Of a DNA stretch of 36,622 bases, positions 31,191-36,622 are shown piece after piece. The position numbers were made by a program, and so were the translations under genes. This stretch comes from Chara braunii (taxonomy: Eukaryota; Streptophyta; Charophyceae; Charales; Characeae): NCBI GenBank assembly GCA_003427395.1, contig BFEA01000010.1:3752881-3789502 (forward strand), written 5' to 3'. Below the pieces are notes generated by a model. That model saw only the letters and a program-made list of their open reading frames with translations, was not told where the DNA came from and ran no database searches. Within the stretch, counting starts at the first letter, position 1. Each line of letters starts with the position of its first letter.

Positions 31191-33376
31191 GTACATGCAG
31201 TCCAAGTGGTTGTTACCAACTTGGACTGCCTCTTGGGCCTCTTCAAGCCTCTCTTCCTTTTCCGAATGCTGCCCCCTCGAGTCCAAATGCCCAAGGGGCA
31301 GCCTCACTTGAAAGAAAAAGGCCTTGGCCTTGTGGGCCTTTTTCTCGATTTTTGTTGTTTCTATCCCATTTTGGGTAGGGCGAGATATTTTCCCGAGCTA
31401 TGCTTCTATCCCATTTTGGGTAGGGCATAGCTTCAACATTATTCCGAGTTATCCCCAAGTGGTCCTTGCTTCAATTTTGAGCCCCTATGCTCACTTTTTC
31501 AATTTTTGGTGCATCTAGCCTTTTTTTTGGGCCAAATGCACAGTTTAGACTTTTTCCTTCTTTTGTTTCTTTCCATTTTGGACTGCCAACTCATTCCGAA
31601 GTTGGTCGTTTGAGCTGGCCCACAAAAAAACGGATACATGCTCTCCTCCATGAGATATGATCTCAGATCCATGGCCCACAAAAAAAACGACGAACTCCTT
31701 TTTTCATTTCGATTTATTTTTGCCCTTTTTAATTCAAATATTGCTGAGATAATGCTCCAAGGGCATTAAGTCTGCAATCCGGATTGCCCTCCACAAAATC
31801 TGGAGGGATAAGGTCACAGCAGGGACCTGCCAGTCTCTACTATATTCTCCTCCACTTTTTTCTCCTCTTTTGTCTCATCCTCGCTCCTTTTTCTCTCATT
31901 TTTCCCCTTTTTCTTTTATTTCTGTTGTGACAAGTGTCAAGCTGCTGTGAACTCTTTTTCTAGGCCTTAGAACCTCATTCATGGCCAGATTCATGGCCAG
32001 TTGCAACTCGGATTGCAATAATGAATCCCCATGTTCATGGAGACTCCCGTTTGCATCCGTTTTTTCATTTTTGAGCCCCCTTGTGATCCGATTTTTCCTT
32101 GCCAGCTTATTTTCTGCATAGAGCCCATTTGGGCTCTATTTTTCTGTGCCTTGCTAGTGCAAGATATCTCGGACTGTTGGGCAGTCCCTCCTTTACCCTT
32201 TTTTTCTCATTTTTGCCTCCTAGCTCCCTCTCCCTAGGCTCTTTCGGTTTTGCACTCACAGTGTTTAATATTTCCCACCGTTAAGATCTTGATCTTGACA
32301 ACGCTACTTGCTTGCACACTCCTCCCTTTTTGCTGCTAGCTCATGGTTCCCTTGGGACCACTCAAGTCCCCGCCATTCTCCCATGCCAGTTCCATTTTTT
32401 AGTCTCGGCGGTGGTCCCGCCGGCGCATATCCCAAATTTCAACTGTTTTTGTTTGGGTCCATTTAGTCCACGACATCATTTCCGGTGACGTCCTATTTTT
32501 TATTTGGGGCTCCTTTATCCCCGACAACCCCAATCTCTTCTTCTCATGGGCCTCAAGTGCTGCGAATATTTTAGGTCACGAGATCCACCATCTCATGACC
32601 CCCATTTACCGTTTTTATTTGCCCAAGCCAAATACAATTTTTTTGTGTCTGGGGTGGTCTTGGCGCCCCTATGCAGTCCGTTATTTCTCGGACTGCCATA
32701 ATGGCTTTTTCCTTAGCCTCATGGTTTTACTTGCCTCAAATTGAAACAAAATGTATCGGCCAATTTCCAAGTGCATCCGGACTCAATATTGGCTCCGGAT
32801 GCACCTAAAACATGTGTTTTTCCTCCGCCATGCAATCCGTTGCATCTCGGTTGCATGGAGCCTTGATTTTTTTTGCTTTTCTCTGCCAAATCAAGAGAAA
32901 ATCAAGATATTTTGCAACCTCCATATCCCAGAATTTAGTTGGTCACGGATGTATCTCCCAGAGTGACCGTTTTTTATCGTCAAGGCCTCTTTTTTTATTT
33001 ATTATTCTCTCTTTTCTTTTCTTTTCGTTTCTTTTCCCTCCACTTTCGGACAGTAGGGACCTGCCAGTCCCTATTCGATCACTTTTTTCTTTTCTTTTTC
33101 TTTCTTTTTTCTAGCATGCCAAGTGTCAACTAAGCCGTTAAGGCTTTTCCTAGGCCCTTCCTCTTAGTTTTGGCCCTTCCTATGCTTAAGGTGCAGTCCG
33201 TTATTTCTTGGATTGCAATTGAGCCTCCCCCATGCCTATGGGAGCCTCCTTTTGCCTTTCTTTCTTCCCCATTGTGGCCCCTTTTGCTTTGATTTTCTCC
33301 CGGGAGCTTATTTTTTGCATGGAGCCTTTTTAGGCTCCCTTTTCTTCGAGGTGGCTAATCTGAGATATTTCGGATT
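31190..33376. repeat. Hairpin-rich region with recurring GCAGTCC/GGACTGC-type stems
   Basis: Hairpins are frequent: 31197-31229 (GCAGTCCAAGT arms), 31396-31432, 31774-31787 (palindrome GCAATCCGGATTGC), 32118-32139 (10-bp arms), 32673-32696, 32771-32804 (11-bp arms), 32828-32858, 33054-33073, 33192-33217 and 33357-33376. Four of them share an 8-nt loop (TTATTTCT twice, TTGCATCT, AGATATTT) with different stems. A module starting GGGACCTGCCAGTC is present twice (31822 and 33056). No gene is recognised. Sequence between hairpins is pyrimidine-rich on the plus strand. Confidence 0.6.
31359..31426. repeat. Direct repeat TTCTATCCCATTTTGGGTAG (two copies)
   Basis: Copies start at 31359 and 31404 and extend three further bases (GGC). 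The second copy is enclosed by 8-bp arms AGCTATGC (31396-31403) and GCATAGCT (31425-31432). The first lacks matching arms. Confidence 0.85.
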
Positions 33377-33384
33377 GTTGCCAT

Positions 33385-33737
33385 CTGTGTAGCACACCGA
33401 ACATGTTCGGAGCTTTTCCGAACGTCTGAACATGTTCGGGTGTTCGGCCGAATGCCACCCGAACGTGTTCGGTCGAACATATTAAAAAAAAAAAAAAAAA
33501 AACAACAAACTTTTTTTTGGTTTTTGATTTTTAACTAGAGTTTGGTTCCGAATTTGACCATACCTCCAAGGCAAAAGTTGCTTGTATTATTATTTTACAT
33601 CACATATATTCTTTTCAGATTTTTTGGAGAACTTATTTATTTTATTCTTTTTAAATATTTTTACGTTCGCGTTCGGAAAGTTTCGGTGCTCGTTCGCGTT
33701 CGGTCCCGAACGTTTGGCCGAACACGATGCTACATAG
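33385..33737. mobile_element. hAT-type MITE, 353 bp, with perfect 8-bp target duplication
   Basis: GTTGCCAT lies directly outside both ends (33377-33384 and 33738-33745). The ends are inverted: left CTGTGTAGCA, right (reverse complement) CTATGTAGCA, nine of ten bases. Inside each end is a cluster of CGAAC/GTTCG motifs (33397-33478 and 33664-33724), including CGAACATGTTCG. The middle is AT-rich with a long A run. Eight-bp duplication, short TIRs and repeated subterminal motifs are the hallmarks of non-autonomous hAT elements. The GTAGCA core matches the 2.45-kb element at 8610-11056. Confidence 0.88.
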
Positions 33738-33831
33738 GTTGCCATGCCTCTTCCCTTACTTTTTCTTTGCTTTCTTTTCTGTTTTGGCCGTCTTGTTTGC
33801 CTCAACTAGTGCTTGCACTAGTGGTGCTATA

Positions 33832-33980
33832 ATCATAGCTACGCCAGACCGGACACCGGACCGAATCCGGACCCCGGACCCCGAAATTTCGGAAACCCGA
33901 AATATTCCGGAATATCCGGACCGGTCCGGATCCCTTGTCCGGATGCCCATCTGGATGCAATATATTTTTTCGAAAAAAAA
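33832..33980. mobile_element. Candidate transposon end with CCGGA/TCCGG motif cluster
   Basis: From TAGCTACGCC (33837) to about 33945, CCGGA and TCCGG recur many times, with GAAATTTC and ATATTCCGGAATAT palindromes. An A run follows at 33975-33989. The layout is the same as inside the ends of the MITE 100 bp away. No partner end is visible before the window edge. It could be one end of the element that carried the hAT transposase at 34591-36480, but that is a guess. Confidence 0.4.
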
Positions 33981-34039
33981 AAAAAAAAACAGTATACATG
34001 CTTAGAAATTACATTACCTAAGTGAATATTGCGCAGTGT

Positions 34040-34135
34040 GTTGTCACTGCAGCGTACACACCTGCACACAGATTCAAAGATGCACAACTTGAACTCTGCA
34101 GACTGCACAGTGCACACTGCACATTGCACACACAA
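34040..34135. repeat. TGCACA-rich tract
   Basis: TGCACA, TGCAGA and GTGCAC recur at short intervals with local palindromes. Confidence 0.55.
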
Positions 34136-34229
34136 CAAATTGAACTTTGGAGTTCGAATTAACTTAACATTGAACTTTGAACAGAACCAACAGCTTCTAG
34201 AACGCCGCTGTCCCCTAAGTGATTGCAGA

Positions 34230-34259
34230 GTCATTCATGATTCACGATTCATGAATGAC
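34230..34259. repeat. Perfect 11-bp-arm hairpin
   Basis: GTCATTCATGA pairs with TCATGAATGAC around 8 nt. It lies about 25 bp from the CT microsatellite, and ATGACTCTCT motifs flank that microsatellite. Confidence 0.85.
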
Positions 34260-34280
34260 CACCCCGTAAACGACAGCCCA

Positions 34281-34283
<3 letters not shown>

Positions 34284-34326
<43 letters not shown>
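34284..34326. repeat. (CT)n microsatellite
   Basis: Uninterrupted CT dinucleotides downstream of the transposase relic. Confidence 0.95.
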
Positions 34327-34332
<6 letters not shown>

Positions 34333-34590
34333 AATGACTCTCTATGACCCCCTCCGTTTTTTCTCAGCCAATGACCGCTCATCATCGCTTGATGGGCAGT
34401 CTGATGAGCCTTCCTCTTCACCATCACGCGGCCCCTTCCTTGCCACGCCCTGGTTGCTGCTTGGCACACCCTCATCATTACCCCCCTCTACTTCGTTCTT
34501 ATCAGTTATCTGCGTAGGGTTGTCCTCTCCCTCCGCAGTCACAACATCTGAACCGTGCAGCTCCGTCGCTGGTGTTTTTCTTGGCCTATC

Positions 34591-36480
34591 TCAACTTTTT
34601 TTTGGGTGTTGGCTCCACTTGTTGTACACCAGTTTGTGCATCGTCTCCGGGGCCAAGCCATTGCGCTCTTTGGTGTGAATTGCTGCGAAAAGGCTCCAAT
34701 TCCTTTCGCAGCCTGAAGCAGACGACCCTTGCCCCAACAGTCGAATGGCATGGGGCTGTAAGTGTTGTAGCTCATTGCACCAGCGCTTCCACCACGCCGC
34801 AGGGTTCTACTTACGGGCTGCATCCATAGCCACCTGCGAGCTGAACTTGCCAATGTTCTGAACCCAACAATCGACCTCATACTCCACCTGGTCGCACCTC
34901 ATGTGACGCCCCTTTGAGCCATGTGTACAGCCAGGTGTAGAATCCATCTTGGATCTCTGCATCCTTGTGCGGCTCAAACGACCTGTACTCTGGATCTAGG
35001 AACAAGGCTGCGCAATGGAGTGACCATCACCTCGATCTCGTCCTGCTGATCCACTGTTAGGTCCTGGTTAACTTGCAGGCGTTCCACCATCCTGTCCATC
35101 TTCGCATAAACCTTGTTGATGGTCGGACCGTTGCCGTCCACCAGTTTTAGCAGCAAGACAATGTCGTAAACGACATTGATTGCCTTGTTCACAAGATCCC
35201 AAAAACCTGCTGCATCGAGTATGATGTCTTCCATCTCGTGGAGGGTCGAGCGCTGCGCATGGGGGACCAACGTCGTTGTCCACATGTTGTCTGTGACCAT
35301 AGCCACCAACGCTTTTCGCTGCTTCTTCAAGCGGTCCAACATGTGAAAGTTTGGCAAAACGCGTTGCCGTGGGTCGCAGTAACTGCCTTTCACCGGCGTG
35401 GATGTAGTAAACATCCCTTACTCGCTGGTGGTTCATGACGAACTTCACCATGTCGTTCGCCTTCGTCACCGTTCCAGCCACCCACTCTATCTTCCCGATA
35501 TCGTGCAGTATTAAGTCGAGGCAGTGCGCAGCGCATGGCACATGAAAGGTTAGCGGGAAGGTATCCTCCACCAATTTGTCGGCTCTCGCACACACAGCAG
35601 CGTTGTCCATGATCACTCCAACAACACTCTTCTCGCCAACTTCGTGAATCGACTCAGATAAGATATCGAAGTACGCTGCTGCTCCCTTCTCCTTGCCTAA
35701 CATGCAATGTGACTTCAAAAAAAGCACACCGGTCGGAAAGGAGACCATGACATTCAAGTGCGGTCTGCCTCTTATGTCAGTCCAGCCATCAAGCTGGAGC
35801 ATGCATCCGGTTCGAGCCCAACTTCTCTGCTGCCTCAAAACCCCCTCCTCGACCCCCGACCGAGACATGCCCAATCTCTTCGTCCGCTGTGTGTCGTATT
35901 TTGCGGGGATGAAGGACCGCTCCGCATCGCGAACCTTCTCTATCATGCGTAAGAAATACTTGCTGCGCACCATGTTGAAGGGGACTCCTTCATAAACCAA
36001 CCAGTCGTCTATAGAGCGTTGTGCTTCCTCGTTCTTTGAGATTATTGCCCCGCCCTCTTCCAGCGTCGTCTGCCGCACGATAGTGGTGGTGGAAAGGCCT
36101 GTGTTGACCTTGTGTTGAGGAGGTTGGGGGCTGCTGCATTCCTCCTCGCCCTCCGGTTCGTTCGTGCCCTCGACGTCGGAGGGGCAATCATCTGACAGTG
36201 CCGGTGGCACAGCCTTTCCAAGCACCAACGCAATTCCCTCCAACCGGCCCAGCTCCCTCTTCTCTCTTTCCTCCGCTGACAGCCTACCGCCTAGCCTATT
36301 CATGTTGCACCTGGGCCCTTTTGTCGTGGACTTGAAGTTCTCTGCACAACGCTTCGAGGTCCCAAGGAACACCAATTAGCAATACCGACATTTCCAATTG
36401 TAGTTCCCTTTCCCCGGCTCCCCATGCACGCCAAGTTTTTCAAAATGGCGCTTGATCGCCTCTGCACGTGCTTTAGGCAT
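34591..36480 (-). pseudogene. hAT transposase with BED-like finger, DUF659 and hAT dimerisation domain, broken
   Basis: A minus-strand reading from ATG at 36478-36480 starts MPKARAEAIKRHFEKLGVHG and gives a BED-type finger (NWKCRYC, then TSKRCAENF) interrupted by a TAA at 36376-36378. After that stop the long frame includes the typical IDDWLVYEGVPFNMVRSKYF. DUF659 has the catalytic Asp in LDGWTDIRGRPHLN (residue 196 counted after the stop), then IMDNAA (257) and PCAAHCLDLILHDIGK (280-295). A frameshift near 35352 moves the reading to NFHMLDRLKKQRKAL. Others lie near 35035 (before SLHCAALFLDPEYR) and near 34897. A TAG at 34807-34809 precedes the C-terminal NPAAWWKRWCNEL, SGCERNWSLFAAIHTKERN and the final stop. 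At least five lesions make it inactive. Confidence 0.9.
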
Positions 36481-36552
36481 CCTGAATATGATGGCGGCGA
36501 CAATGCAGCAGAACAGCAAGGAAGGGGTGTTAGATCAATTGAAAACCCGGAT

Positions 36553-36553
<1 letters not shown>

Positions 36554-36622
<69 letters not shown>
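36554..36622. repeat. (CT)n microsatellite reaching the window edge
   Basis: Uninterrupted CT dinucleotides about 75 bp upstream of the transposase start. The window, and possibly the contig, ends inside it. Confidence 0.95.

Overview
The window looks like repeat-rich intergenic nuclear DNA from a plant or streptophyte alga. Its Ty3/gypsy gag-pol and DUF659-type hAT transposase are both of plant type. Very long non-coding stretches, AT-rich blocks with GC-rich palindromes, microsatellites, an N gap and a sequencing-adapter remnant point to a draft eukaryotic assembly. The gypsy protein reminds me of elements from charophytes such as Chara, but that is an impression and not a search result. 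I see no intact host gene, rRNA gene or CRISPR array.

Layout. 1-231: end of an unidentified element that cuts off a retrotransposon integrase. 232-6269: minus-strand Ty3/gypsy element, decayed except for a 527-codon RT-RNase H frame, with a tRNA-Ile(GAU)-like relic between protease and RT. 7200-8609 and 11057-11390: one repeat locus built from small hairpins with a nearly constant 17-nt loop and changing stems. It is split by a 2.45-kb hAT-type element (8610-11056) with an 8-bp target duplication. 11.4-16.7 kb: non-coding DNA with a four-copy motif, AT-rich sequence with GC hairpins, and a short repeated-hairpin block. 16695-18023: a GC-motif element containing a 919-bp gap. 18.9-19.85 kb: dense ACCG-type motif repeats. 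20.4-20.7 kb: 57-bp repeats interrupted by a Nextera mate-pair junction adapter, so part of this is artefact. 20.8-25.25 kb (minus): four degenerate copies of a protein domain I do not recognise. 25.9-30.27 kb: a 91-bp satellite with two subfamilies and higher-order periodicity. 31.2-33.37 kb: a second hairpin-rich region. 33385-33737: a hAT MITE with a perfect 8-bp target duplication. 34591-36480: a broken hAT transposase, with CT microsatellites on both sides.

How the parts relate. Two elements (8610-11056 and 33385-33737) share the terminal core GTAGCA, 8-bp duplications and clustered short motifs inside each end, as expected for non-autonomous hAT elements. The transposase relic at 34.6-36.5 kb shows that hAT elements have existed at this locus, but nothing links it to these ends. 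The most unusual signal is the constant-loop, changing-stem hairpin family at 7.9-8.5 and 11.2-11.3 kb; several stems need G-U pairs, which would fit selection on an RNA. All family calls rest on reading motifs by eye; no database or folding program was run.
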